From NCBI RefSeq assembly GCF_008245225.1, contig NZ_VTAW01000028.1, positions 1-44,523 of the forward strand: a DNA stretch of 44,523 nucleotides. The letters run 5' to 3'. This document shows, in pieces, positions 31,918 through 40,674 of the stretch. The DNA comes from Natrialba swarupiae (GTDB taxonomy: Archaea > Halobacteriota > Halobacteria > Halobacteriales > Natrialbaceae). Position numbers and translations under genes: made by a program. Each line of letters starts with the position of its first letter. Positions within the stretch are counted from its first letter, which is position 1. The notes below the pieces were generated by a model. It made no database searches. It had not been told where the DNA came from and was given only the letters and a program-made list of their open reading frames with translations.

Positions 31918-34900
31918 CGAACCTTGCTTTTCAGTGGGTCCTCTGGGACGAGAATTCTGTCTTCAACAAGCCTCCGGTGTTCCTCGCTCAACTCGAATAA
32001 TTCGTAGACAGCTTCGTGTAACTCGTCCTCCACAGCTTGTAAACGGTTACCTGCCCCATCAGTCGTCTCGACAGCCTGCTGGTGCGCGTCCAACACGGCT
32101 TCTAGTCCTTCCCGGGTTCTCGGGTATTCTGCGTCCAGAAGCTCCGTGAGCGTAGTTATGTTAAGAGCGTTCAGGAGGTCGTAGAAGGATTCAGCGAGGT
32201 CCTCATCGTTAAGGTCGATTGATTGGTGGACATTGAGTCGAATGGTTGAACCGTCGATGTTTGGTTGTAGGTCCGCGTCATTCGCTCCGTCTGAGTCAGG
32301 AATATGAGAAACATATGCTGTACGAGTTAACCCGACTCGGTCCACGTTGGCTGTATCCAGTAGCTTTGACGGGTCACTGAGGAGATTCTCGGCTTCTCTG
32401 TACTCTCTGATGAGGTCCTGCATTCGGCGGGCCGTCGAGTCAATACTTTCCACGAGGTCGTCATCTACGTCGTCATCGTCCGGGTCCGGGATAGGAATGT
32501 CTCCGACGTACTCGGATTTGTATCGAAGATAGTTTCCTCGATACGTGGCTGCGTTCCGTCTGATGTAGAACTGTGCTAAGTCGCTATTCAGAACCCCCGC
32601 CAGATACCACGCGTGGTCCTCGCTTTCAGGCGAGATATAGTACGTTGTGTCCAGACAATAGAACTCCCCGCCTTCATCGACCCAGTAGTTGTTGTAGTAC
32701 GCGATATCCGGTGTAACGATTTTTGTCTGTTCGAACAGGTCGGGGTCTTTCGCTTTGTCGAGTGCCCAGTAGTCTTCGTTCTGCTCTCGGACACAGTATC
32801 TGTCTTCGAGTTCGTCCCGGTTGTCACCATCGTTGTAGTACTCCACAGTGTTCGGGTAGTCGTCAATATCAATTCCGGGTGGAGTGTAGACAACGTAGTC
32901 ACCGTCCCACAAGTCCTCCCATCGTTTCACCTGCTTTCCTCCGAGGATTGGATGAACGAGTTCTTGCTCGATGTCGTACTCGTCGATAGTGTCTTCCTCA
33001 ACGAGGAATACGGGGTTCTTCCCCGTTCGCAGTCCTCGTTCGATTTTGTTCCCGTGCCCGTAGGACCGGAGTTCAGGGCCACGGTCCTCCAGCCAGTTTA
33101 ACACCTCTTGCTCGTCTGCAGGCGCGAACTGCCAGTCAGAATCCGAGACAGCATCCGAGTGAACGGGGTAGGACTGGAGCGGAGGTTGGTCCCCCCATGA
33201 AATCGTGTCCGGTACAGGAATGTCTTCCTCTTCAACTAGACTCGGAATGTCAGGAGACTCTCCCCCCCATTCAACCGGGAGAGCTAGTGCGAGCAGGTCT
33301 ACAACCCGATGGTTCTGCTCTTTCCCAAGGTCGCCAATCCCGTTCCCGTTCCCTGAGTCCCATCCTGAGATAGCATCTGACTCTATCCAGTCCTCCATGG
33401 ATTCGTTGACCGCGACGTACGAGAATCGGTAGTCGTCGACAACGAAGTCTTCCGCAGACCGGATTCCCTCTCGGTTCAGCCCTTCCATCACCATGATTAT
33501 CGGATACGTGGTAGCGTGTGCGAACACGTCCACATCTCCGATGTTCACCATTTCTCCAATTCGATACCGCTGAGGAATCAACTCCCGGGCTCGCTCCCCG
33601 TAGCGGCTGTCAAGGAACTGGTTCGACGTAATGATGCCTAGGTTCCCTCCCTCTCGGAGCCAGTCGCTCGCCTTCTCGATAAACAAGAGGTACAGGTCGT
33701 AATTGTGGTAGGCTGAGTAGTATTCGTTGTAATCCTCTTTCGCCGGGCCTTCCGCGATATTCTGAATCCTAACGTACGGCGGGTTCATCACCACATATCC
33801 GTAGTCCCCCCGATTTTTCGCGCTGTCAGCCTGTCTTCGCTCTTGCTCATACTGACGCAAGAGTGCATCACTGAACGTCGCTGTCACCGAGGTCTGTGTC
33901 TGACTGCGTAAAGAGTCCGTCTGGTAGACGTTGAACCGGTCCAGAGAGTAGTCCGGGTTCTCCTCTTTGACCTCCTTATACAGGTCGATAACTTGGAATA
34001 GGAGGTTCATTTCTGTAATATGGCAGGCGAAGGGATTGATGTCGAACCCCCATAATCGGTCCTGCATGATGTCTACTGCTTCCTCCGGTGGAACGTTTCT
34101 ATCCTTTAGCCTTTCCAGCAGCCGACCAGCAGCACGAACGAGGAATGTCCCACTACCACAAGCAGGGTCGACTAAATCGTGTTCGGGTTGGTCAATCGGC
34201 TGGTCAGACGTGTACCCGACGCGGTCGAGTATGAAGTCAACGACGGATGTTGGTGTATAGAATTCCCCCAGTTCTTTTCGTTCCTCGGGTGGGAGGTGAC
34301 GTTCATACAGGTGACCGAGCACGTCTCGGTCCACATTTTCGAAGTCGTAGTGATTCAGGTGCCAGAACGTTTTCTTGACGACATCATCCAAATCTTCGTC
34401 GTCAGCGTTCAACTCCCAGTCGAAAATCTGCCGGGAATAGAGACGGTCGTAAATCTCGCTCAATTCCTCAGACGCGACATCGAACAGGTCCACATAGTTT
34501 CGGTCAACATACCTTGCAAAATCGTCCCAGAACGCGAAGAAATCAGTCACACCCCCGTCGCTAATCATCTCCTCGGTTAGGTCCTTGTCTTCAGCAATCC
34601 GGATTAACAGAATCTTATTTATCTGGACGTAGATACTCTCTCGGCAGAAAACACGCTTATTCTCATCCGCATCGTTCTCTTGTCGGTTCGACAGGCGTAC
34701 CCACGTCTCGTAGTCAGAATGAAACGCCCGGTACTGCTCGTAGTCATCACGGAGTTCCGCAAGCTGCGATTCCAACTCTGCAATTTCCGTGTCATCTCCA
34801 TGACCCTGTTCTTCTAGCGTTTCAATCTGTGCCTGCAAATCGTCGGCCTTCTCTCTGAACTCTTCGTACCGTTCCTGATATTCGTCGAAAGCACGAACGG

Positions 34901-35552
34901 TGTATGGTGTCCAGTAATCATCCAACACCGTCGTCAGGGTACTCAGTAGATTGTCGAACCCTTCGTCATCAGAAACATCCTGCCGGTCGCTAATTTCAAA
35001 GTCATCGTATCGCTCTGGGTTTACGATATCGGATTTACGGAGCCGGGTTAACTGGCTAATAGAATCTAGTTCTTCCGATGGGATTTCGTCCGTGAGCGAC
35101 TCCCCTACCTCTACATTCCGAACGCGCTCGAAATTAATGGTGGCCAGTAATTCGCCACTCACTCCGTACCGCGTCTCGTCCGCATCCTCTTCGTCACACC
35201 GTCGATAGAGTAGCAGCTTGTCGAAATTAGTGGCGATGAGGTATCGTGTGTATGGACTATCAGACGCGTACTCGAACGCTTGGTCTATTCCAACCTCGAC
35301 GTCCCGGTCCCGACGCTTTGCCTCGATGATTATGACTGGGTGGCGCTCATCGTCGTAGAACCGAACGTCATTCCGGTCGTCCTCTTGGGCGTAGTCTGAC
35401 TCGTCCCATCCCAGCGTTTCGTTGCAAAAAAGAAGACGCGCAAACCGTGGCGTCAGGTCCAGTTCGTTTCGGTCTCCCTCCTCAATTTCGTTGTAAAAAT
35501 CGTTGTACGCACCGATGATGGAGGTTGTAAAGTCCGAAGTGACCGTTGACAT
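31914..35552 (-). CDS. single-chain Eco57I/type IIG restriction-methylase
   Basis: The product has 1212 residues. The N-terminal nuclease domain has a PD-(D/E)xK-type core (DVRFYDDERHPVIIIEAKRR, about 64-78). After an acidic coiled coil comes an N6-adenine methylase: motif I DLVDPACGSGTFLVRAA (about 464) and motif IV VVMNPPYVRIQN (about 587). The C-terminal third is a TaqI-like target recognition region (ILGGKQVKRWED; AGVLNSDLAQFYIRRNAATY). All catalytic residues are present, so a combined endonuclease-methyltransferase is expected; a methylase-dependent phage-defence mode of the PglX type is the alternative. A TATA (TCTTTAACATTT, about 35570-35581) makes the mRNA leaderless. Confidence 0.9.
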   Translation of the reverse strand: MSTVTSDFTTSIIGAYNDFYNEIEEGDRNELDLTPRFARLLFCNETLGWDESDYAQEDDRNDVRFYDDERHPVIIIEAKRRDRDVEVGIDQAFEYASDSPYTRYLIATNFDKLLLYRRCDEEDADETRYGVSGELLATINFERVRNVEVGESLTDEIPSEELDSISQLTRLRKSDIVNPERYDDFEISDRQDVSDDEGFDNLLSTLTTVLDDYWTPYTVRAFDEYQERYEEFREKADDLQAQIETLEEQGHGDDTEIAELESQLAELRDDYEQYRAFHSDYETWVRLSNRQENDADENKRVFCRESIYVQINKILLIRIAEDKDLTEEMISDGGVTDFFAFWDDFARYVDRNYVDLFDVASEELSEIYDRLYSRQIFDWELNADDEDLDDVVKKTFWHLNHYDFENVDRDVLGHLYERHLPPEERKELGEFYTPTSVVDFILDRVGYTSDQPIDQPEHDLVDPACGSGTFLVRAAGRLLERLKDRNVPPEEAVDIMQDRLWGFDINPFACHITEMNLLFQVIDLYKEVKEENPDYSLDRFNVYQTDSLRSQTQTSVTATFSDALLRQYEQERRQADSAKNRGDYGYVVMNPPYVRIQNIAEGPAKEDYNEYYSAYHNYDLYLLFIEKASDWLREGGNLGIITSNQFLDSRYGERARELIPQRYRIGEMVNIGDVDVFAHATTYPIIMVMEGLNREGIRSAEDFVVDDYRFSYVAVNESMEDWIESDAISGWDSGNGNGIGDLGKEQNHRVVDLLALALPVEWGGESPDIPSLVEEEDIPVPDTISWGDQPPLQSYPVHSDAVSDSDWQFAPADEQEVLNWLEDRGPELRSYGHGNKIERGLRTGKNPVFLVEEDTIDEYDIEQELVHPILGGKQVKRWEDLWDGDYVVYTPPGIDIDDYPNTVEYYNDGDNRDELEDRYCVREQNEDYWALDKAKDPDLFEQTKIVTPDIAYYNNYWVDEGGEFYCLDTTYYISPESEDHAWYLAGVLNSDLAQFYIRRNAATYRGNYLRYKSEYVGDIPIPDPDDDDVDDDLVESIDSTARRMQDLIREYREAENLLSDPSKLLDTANVDRVGLTRTAYVSHIPDSDGANDADLQPNIDGSTIRLNVHQSIDLNDEDLAESFYDLLNALNITTLTELLDAEYPRTREGLEAVLDAHQQAVETTDGAGNRLQAVEDELHEAVYELFELSEEHRRLVEDRILVPEDPLKSKVR

Positions 35553-35691
35553 ACCTGCATTCTCTCGCCCCCTAAATGTTAAAGATACGTTTTAACGGCA
35601 ATTCGACTTTCTCCAGCGCGTACTCTGGAAGTTCGCCGTATTCGGCGAAGCACTTATAAATTCTACGACTGCTACGAATCGATGAACGCCC

Positions 35692-36036
35692 ATGGAAGAC
35701 GTTCCCGCGCCCGACTTGGTGAAAGTCGGCACGAAGGATGGCCGCCTCCATCTCCAGCTTGAAAGCTGGTTCTATGACTATGTTACGGTCATCGTCGCTG
35801 CGATTGAGAGAGCCCGAGACCTCCCGGTCAACGCCCGAATCACTGCCCCAGCAGCAGACTTCGGACGTGAGATGCTGGACATCACTCTCTCGCTGCCACA
35901 GTTCGGATTCACGATAACCGTGTGTGCCTTCGCTGCCGCCGAATTCATTGTCCGAAAGGCGATTACAGTGGGTCGGAAGACGACCATCAACGTGCCGACC
36001 ACGACAACTACCGTGACCGCTCACCCACCAGAGTAG
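35692..36036 (+). CDS. unknown protein with one hydrophobic segment
   Basis: The product has 114 residues. It opens MEDVPAPDLVKVGTKDGRL, has a moderately hydrophobic segment (FGFTITVCAFAAAEFIVRKAI) and ends in a Thr/Pro-rich tail. A clear TATA (CACTTATAAATT, 35650-35662) lies about 35 bp before the ATG, favouring this strand over the overlapping antisense frame. It is convergent with the winged-helix gene at 36038, one base between the stops, and divergent from the restriction operon. Function unknown. Confidence 0.65.
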   Translation: MEDVPAPDLVKVGTKDGRLHLQLESWFYDYVTVIVAAIERARDLPVNARITAPAADFGREMLDITLSLPQFGFTITVCAFAAAEFIVRKAITVGRKTTINVPTTTTTVTAHPPE

Positions 36037-36037
36037 A

Positions 36038-36460
36038 CTAACCTCGGAGACGTTTCCGAGTATCCTTCAATACCTCGATGACATCATCCTGCGTCGCATC
36101 GAGCGCATTCAGGAGATGGCGGAGTTGGTTCATTTCGTCTTCGAGCTTCTGGATTCGCTCATGGTTGTCTGCGGGTTCGATGGGGGCCCTTCGCTGCTCG
36201 GATTCTGCGGTCAACCCTGTCTGAATCTCCTCCCGGGCAAGGTCTGTCAACGACGCGACTGTCAGTGGGGCGACGCCCTCGGGAGTTGCGTCAGGGTCGT
36301 GTTCCGTCTCTACCAAGCCGAGGTCTTCGAGTTTACCAAACCGGTATCGAACAGCGGAGTTTGATAGCCCCGTGTGTCGCCGAATATCTGTTGTGGTGGC
36401 TGTACCGTCCTCACGTTCGAGCACGTAGATAATGTCACGAGAGTTTTCATCAATCCTCAT
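36038..36460 (-). CDS. winged-helix regulator with C-terminal coiled coil
   Basis: The product has 140 residues. MRIDENSRDIIYVLEREDG then a winged helix (TTTDIRRHTGLSNSAVRYRFGKLEDLGLVET, helix-turn-helix with recognition helix NSAVRYRFGKL) and a wing; the second half ends in a coiled coil (HERIQKLEDEMNQLRHLLNAL) likely to dimerise it. A TATA (ATATTAAATC on the minus strand, 36478-36487) fixes the start at 36460. It is the intact paralogue of the pseudogene at 30715 and may control the neighbouring restriction operon (inference from location). Confidence 0.8.
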   Translation of the reverse strand: MRIDENSRDIIYVLEREDGTATTTDIRRHTGLSNSAVRYRFGKLEDLGLVETEHDPDATPEGVAPLTVASLTDLAREEIQTGLTAESEQRRAPIEPADNHERIQKLEDEMNQLRHLLNALDATQDDVIEVLKDTRKRLRG

Positions 36461-36647
36461 GTTTGTTAGTGGCGAGTGATTTAATATTGGCTTTGGGGTC
36501 AAAAAACAAAGGCGTTAGAGGGCAGTAGCCGTCGGCAGAAAACCGTTCGGAGTAACCTCAACACCCGTAGACAGTCAGGGCTCCTGACACCCTATACATA
36601 ACAGAGGGGTATACAAGACCTCTTAGAAGAGAGGAAGTGTTAATCAA

Positions 36648-37046
36648 CTATCCGTAAACTTCGGCGTGAGCTTCTCGGAGGTCAGCGATAATATCCTCAA
36701 CCTCGTCTTCGTCCAGATAGTATTCGTAGAGAGCTTTGTTGTCGTCCAAATCGATGCGAGTCGCCAGCTTGGAGAGTGTTTCTTCTCGTTTGCTCTCACG
36801 CTCGACGTAGATTTCAGCGTACAACGGCTCCACTTCGTCTTCGGAAAGGTCAAAGTCCACGTCTGCGTCGAAGGCCTTGCCGTTCAGTTCGAGGGAAATG
36901 TCAAGCATGAACCAGCCGATGCCGTCCCCGACTCCTGTGTCGGGATATATTTCCTGTCCGGTTTTCTCTTCGACTAGCTCACGGAACTGTTCGAGTCTGT
37001 CGTCGTAGGTTGGTTCTGGCACATGTGGACGTTGGACGAGGTGCAT
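36648..37046 (-). CDS. acidic protein of unknown function
   Basis: This protein of 132 residues opens MHLVQRPHVPEPTYDDRLEQF. An alternating pattern (GWFMLDISLELNGKAFDADVDFDLSEDEVEPLY) suggests a beta sheet, followed by helices rich in Glu/Asp/Lys. No domain known. It stands alone on the minus strand, 187 bp from the winged-helix gene. A weak hairpin (about 36621-36640) downstream of its stop might terminate it. Confidence 0.55.
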   Translation of the reverse strand: MHLVQRPHVPEPTYDDRLEQFRELVEEKTGQEIYPDTGVGDGIGWFMLDISLELNGKAFDADVDFDLSEDEVEPLYAEIYVERESKREETLSKLATRIDLDDNKALYEYYLDEDEVEDIIADLREAHAEVYG

Positions 37047-37113
37047 ATGAAAGTATTTGTGAAACTCGCCGTGTCGTATCTTGAGGCAGGGGGCGATGGA
37101 CGATATTTGCTCG

Positions 37114-37239
37114 ATGGCTGTGACAAATAGCTATGAGCGACGGAAGAGGAAAACCAAGACCCCCGAAGCATTCGCTGAACTCTCAGGCGACGATATGAAC
37201 GAGATTGCGGTCGCGTTCCGCGCTGTGCGCATTATTTGA
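37114..37239 (+). CDS. possible 41-residue basic-acidic protein
   Basis: The ATG at 37114 opens MAVTNSYERRKRKTKTPEAF and continues AELSGDDMNEIAVAFRAVRII to a TGA at 37237. A basic head and an amphipathic tail look coding rather than random. No TATA is obvious and no relative is known to me, so it could also be the remnant of a longer gene. Confidence 0.35.
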   Translation: MAVTNSYERRKRKTKTPEAFAELSGDDMNEIAVAFRAVRII

Positions 37240-37347
37240 ACGACGACAATGGGTCAACGAAGAGTACCGTAGTACCCTCAAGTAGTTACCGAGACAAAGT
37301 ATATGACCGCCGTTATTCGTGGATACAGATTGGCGATTTTAGTCCTT

Positions 37348-39075
37348 TCAGACGTTATCCATACTCCAAACTTTGCAAATTATCTCTGCCATCTTTTCGC
37401 TACGGTCTCGGATTTGCTCAAGTCCCCACTCATCGTACTCTTCTACGATGGCCTGTGTCATTAAGAAGTCAGTGTTATTCTGATAAATGTTGCATTTCTG
37501 TTCAAACGGATTGTCCGAAGCGGTTTGATTCAATCTATTCTGCAGAAGAGTAAGATTCCCGATTCGCTTTTTGTACTCGTCAAATTCCTCTTCTGAACAG
37601 TTCAGATACTGTTTCCACGGACTGTACTTTTCGGCAGTCCACACCCGCTGTGGGGCAACATGTTCAATGTCAACAGTAGACCGGTCTCCAACCGATTTTT
37701 CACGCCCTCCTGTTCGCATGTAATGTTCCTCTTCAATCCTGTCAAGAATATATTTCGTAAAGTCGTTATTTTTGAACTCCCTGCTCACCACTCGCTCCAT
37801 AATAATGGTATCATTCGGCGCTCTCTTTTCAGCCATACGACGGAGGTATTCGTTAGGGTCTTCACCTCTTTCCATCATTGAACATGTCCTAGACCAGAAA
37901 CGGTCGCGACTAGTGTTCGAATCGCGTCCGGCTATTTTGTCCCGGGTGTTGAGTACTTCTAAGATATTGAGCGCCTCAAGAACATCATCTGCACTCTCAT
38001 AGTCATTTATAATCTTCAGAAGGAGCGTCCGAATCCGGTCATTCTTTATTTGCGTGGACTCTAATTTTGAATTTAGTTCTTGAAGTTTATTTGCTCGAAA
38101 ATTCTCGTTAACCTCACAATTAAATATATCTACATAAGTCCTCGACTTCTTGAGCATATCTTCGAGCATTTCCTCCACTGTTAGACCTTCCTCGGCCAAG
38201 CCTTCGTTCAAAAGCTCATCCACGTAGTCGTAGAGTTTGTTCTTGGACACGTTGTCCTTTGTCTCGGGGCGAGAAATAGACATGAAATAGTGGGAGAAGA
38301 AGCGGTAATTCTGAGTCAGTTCCGGGCGAATGACCGTCATTATTTCTTCCCAGAGATGTTTAACTCGGTCCGCGTCTATCTCGCTATTTTCATTGGCCTC
38401 CATGAACAACCGATTTTTAACAAGGTCGACAGCACCAAGGTCAAGTCCCTTATCGTTTAGACTCTCGAATAACCGAAAAGCAGAAACTTCACTGCCACAC
38501 TCAATCTGAACGAGATAAACAGAGTTTATTAGGGCATCATATATATCCTGAACTTTTTCTGTATCGTGCTTCTCTAATTTCGAATAGTAATATTCGTAAG
38601 CATTTTTCAGTTCCGAGTCGCTAACGAGGTCTGCGTTTCCTTTGAGGATTCGATTAAAATCGCCGTTATGAAACTTGTTGAGTCGTAACTTCTGATGACG
38701 TTCACCCGTTGTACGACTTTGGATTTGTAGAAATCCATCAACTAATTCAGAGAGTTTTTCAAATTCCGAATCTTCTTCAAATCTATCTCGTATTGCACAT
38801 AAGAAAATTGAAATTGTTGTAAGTCGTTGTTGGCCGTCTACTAACTCCAACGCTTTCAAATCGTCATCTTTGTTTTCGATTACAACGATAGAACCTAAGA
38901 AGTGATTATCTCGTTCGCGGGTGAGGGCATACACGTCATCCCACAACTCGGACCACTGGTCCTTTCCCCACGAGTATTCTCGCTGATAATCCGGTACTCG
39001 GATTTGATGTGACCCTTCGAGCACCTCACTGATGTCGTAGTCATCAGCCCCGAGGTTAAACCCTGATGTTGACAT
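37348..39075 (-). CDS. GmrSD-type DUF262/DUF1524 nuclease
   Basis: This 575-residue single-chain fusion has an N-terminal DUF262 (GmrS-like) domain with RVPDYQREYSWGKDQWSELWDDV and the hallmark LVDGQQRLTT (about 78-84). The C-terminal DUF1524 (GmrD-like, HNH/His-Me) part has VDIEHVAPQ (about 468) and GNLTLLQNRLNQ (about 505). The E. coli GmrSD enzyme cuts DNA with glucosylated hydroxymethylcytosine and is classed as type IV restriction; specificity here is unknown. Both active-site regions are intact. The start at 39075 has a TATA (ATTTTATGTGG on the minus strand, 39098-39108) about 26 bp upstream. Confidence 0.88.
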   Translation of the reverse strand: MSTSGFNLGADDYDISEVLEGSHQIRVPDYQREYSWGKDQWSELWDDVYALTRERDNHFLGSIVVIENKDDDLKALELVDGQQRLTTISIFLCAIRDRFEEDSEFEKLSELVDGFLQIQSRTTGERHQKLRLNKFHNGDFNRILKGNADLVSDSELKNAYEYYYSKLEKHDTEKVQDIYDALINSVYLVQIECGSEVSAFRLFESLNDKGLDLGAVDLVKNRLFMEANENSEIDADRVKHLWEEIMTVIRPELTQNYRFFSHYFMSISRPETKDNVSKNKLYDYVDELLNEGLAEEGLTVEEMLEDMLKKSRTYVDIFNCEVNENFRANKLQELNSKLESTQIKNDRIRTLLLKIINDYESADDVLEALNILEVLNTRDKIAGRDSNTSRDRFWSRTCSMMERGEDPNEYLRRMAEKRAPNDTIIMERVVSREFKNNDFTKYILDRIEEEHYMRTGGREKSVGDRSTVDIEHVAPQRVWTAEKYSPWKQYLNCSEEEFDEYKKRIGNLTLLQNRLNQTASDNPFEQKCNIYQNNTDFLMTQAIVEEYDEWGLEQIRDRSEKMAEIICKVWSMDNV

Positions 39076-39201
39076 TATACGCTGAAATAGTATCAAGACC
39101 ACATAAAATCTATCCAATACTTATTTCACTGATTCTCTGTTTGAATTATATCGCCGCTTAAAATGTCACTTGAACTTCTTCTCGGAGCCTCACAAACTTA
39201 A

Positions 39202-39277
39202 CCTACCCAAAAACATCTGTTCTGGGTAAGTTACCCAAAACACCCCCACTTTAAATATCACTAACCCGTAACCCAAG
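39202..39277 (+). promoter_or_regulatory. operator array at the serine recombinase promoter
   Basis: GGGTAA-g-TTACCC (39224-39236) is a perfect palindrome. TACCCAA recurs at 39204-39210 and 39232-39238, and a related GTAACCC is at 39268-39274. The TATA TTTAAATATC (39250-39260) lies between the last two, about 30 bp from the recombinase ATG. Binding across the TATA box would repress; autoregulation by the recombinase or control by an element repressor is likely. Confidence 0.5.
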
Positions 39278-39288
39278 GTGATAAACCA

Positions 39289-40002
39289 ATGAGCCAGAAA
39301 CACATCGCAATCTACGCCCGTGTGTCAACCAGCAAGCAAAACAACGACCGGCAGTTCGATGCCATCCGTGACTACATCGGAGACGACGAGTTCCGCGACG
39401 CAGTCAAATACGCCGACGTAGCTAGCGGCGCGACTAGCGACCGCACCGACTACCAGTGCCTTCTCGGCGAGATACAGTCTGGTACAGTCGAGCGTGTCGT
39501 CTCCTACGAAATTAGCCGTATCTCACGCCGACTCTCTACCGCTGCCGAGTTCATCGACCTGTGCGTTGAGGAAGGCGTACGGCTGGAGACCGTCGCCGAC
39601 AGTTTCCCGACGCTGCGGGGCGACGGTGACATGATGGATAAGATGATGGGCCAGATGGTCGCGTGGTTGATGGAGTACGAAGCGCAGATGATACGCCAGC
39701 GCGTCCAGAGCGGCGTCACCCGCGCCATCGAACAGGGCAAGTGGGTCGGCCGCCCTCCGTTCGGATTCTCGACTGACTCCGACGGTTACCTACAGATAGA
39801 GCCGGAGGAGTACCTCGCCATGCAGTCGGCTATCGAATACGCCCGCGAAAATCCCAGTCAGAGCGTCAATAGCATTGCGCGGGCGCACGACGTTCCGCAG
39901 AGTACACTCAACCGTGTGCTAAAAGACGACGAGCGAGCAGTTCTGTACGTCGATGGGAAAAGTAACGATAACCGTGTGACAACCGCGATTGACGAGTTCT
40001 AA
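39289..40002 (+). CDS. serine recombinase (resolvase/invertase family)
   Basis: The product has 237 residues. The resolvase catalytic domain has IYARVSTSKQ (R11, nucleophile S13), then DYQCLLGEIQSGTVERVV, YEISRISRR and ETVADSFPTL, followed by the long E-helix (WLMEYEAQMIRQRVQSGVTRA) and a C-terminal helix-turn-helix (VNSIARAHDVPQSTLNRVLKD). Such enzymes resolve dimers, invert segments or transpose; no invertible segment was identified around it. The promoter carries several palindromic TACCC sites. A small winged-helix gene follows. Confidence 0.9.
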   Translation: MSQKHIAIYARVSTSKQNNDRQFDAIRDYIGDDEFRDAVKYADVASGATSDRTDYQCLLGEIQSGTVERVVSYEISRISRRLSTAAEFIDLCVEEGVRLETVADSFPTLRGDGDMMDKMMGQMVAWLMEYEAQMIRQRVQSGVTRAIEQGKWVGRPPFGFSTDSDGYLQIEPEEYLAMQSAIEYARENPSQSVNSIARAHDVPQSTLNRVLKDDERAVLYVDGKSNDNRVTTAIDEF

Positions 40003-40132
40003 GTAACCATATGGACGCTGAATACGCCGCGTCAGGTGGGTTACCGAATCTGCTTTGCAGCCTATGTAATTTCACCCCAAATATGGGTTGATTGGGGCAA
40101 GAGATATATACACGTATTTAATATCGAGAATA

Positions 40133-40393
40133 ATGACAGAATCTACGCCCATCACCAGCCGAGATACGGTTTGGGACGCGGTCTTGTTCCACTTGGCATA
40201 TACTGACTCGACTGGATTCAAACGCTCAGACCTCGACTTACCCGACAATGTAAGCACCAACACGGAGAAGCGAACACTGCAATCAATGCGGGCGCTTGGA
40301 TGGCTGAAGAAGGAATCGGAACAGGCTCATACTTGGCAACCCAGTGATAGACTACTCTTCCTTGCGGCGGGTCTCCGGGCACAAGGAGAATAA
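40133..40393 (+). CDS. small winged-helix protein
   Basis: The product has 86 residues. DTVWDAVLFHLAYTDSTGFKRSDLDLPDNVSTNTEKRTLQSMRALGWLKKES, read in parts, fits a winged helix: helix 1 (DAVLFHLAY), a turn with FKRSDLDLP, a recognition helix TEKRTLQSMRALGWL and a wing around THTW-type residues. The ATG at 40133 is preferred because ATATATA (40103-40109) lies about 26 bp upstream. An inverted repeat CCCCAA/TTGGGG (40075-40080, 40092-40097) is in its promoter region and may be its operator. Confidence 0.6.
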   Translation: MTESTPITSRDTVWDAVLFHLAYTDSTGFKRSDLDLPDNVSTNTEKRTLQSMRALGWLKKESEQAHTWQPSDRLLFLAAGLRAQGE

Positions 40394-40455
40394 TACGACT
40401 CAAATATGGGTCGTCTGAGGGAAGACCTATATTCATCAGCTTATACTAGAAACAC

Positions 40456-40674
40456 ATGTGCAAGTTATCTGACAACGCTGGTGCAGCCGACGAGCAGCTA
40501 GAGACAGCCGAAGCCTGCCAATTCCACTTTGGGGGTGAACTCCCTGCCCTCGCTGTCCGACTCCCGGACAGGCGACGAATCAACGTCGACCTCGCGAACG
40601 GGGAAATCTACATCGAAGGGATGGACGTCGAATACATCGACCAACATGAATTCTTCGCGGGTGATGCGGGATGA
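40456..40674 (+). CDS. small protein coupled to the coiled-coil gene
   Basis: The product has 72 residues. It opens MCKLSDNAGAADEQLETAE and contains a beta-rich part (LAVRLPDRRRINVDLANGEIYIEGMDVEYIDQHEFF). No domain known. The stop overlaps the next ATG by 4 bp (ATGA), so it is co-translated with the coiled-coil protein. A TATATTC (about 40428-40434) about 26 bp upstream supports the start. Confidence 0.65.
   Translation: MCKLSDNAGAADEQLETAEACQFHFGGELPALAVRLPDRRRINVDLANGEIYIEGMDVEYIDQHEFFAGDAG

Noticed and set aside
35572-36024. Minus-strand frame of 150 codons opposite the gene at 35692
   Set aside because: No promoter and poor composition; the plus-strand gene has a clear TATA box.
39289-40002. 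Invertible segment controlled by the serine recombinase
   Set aside because: No pair of inverted sites with matching cores flanking a gene or promoter was found nearby; only short operator-like repeats.
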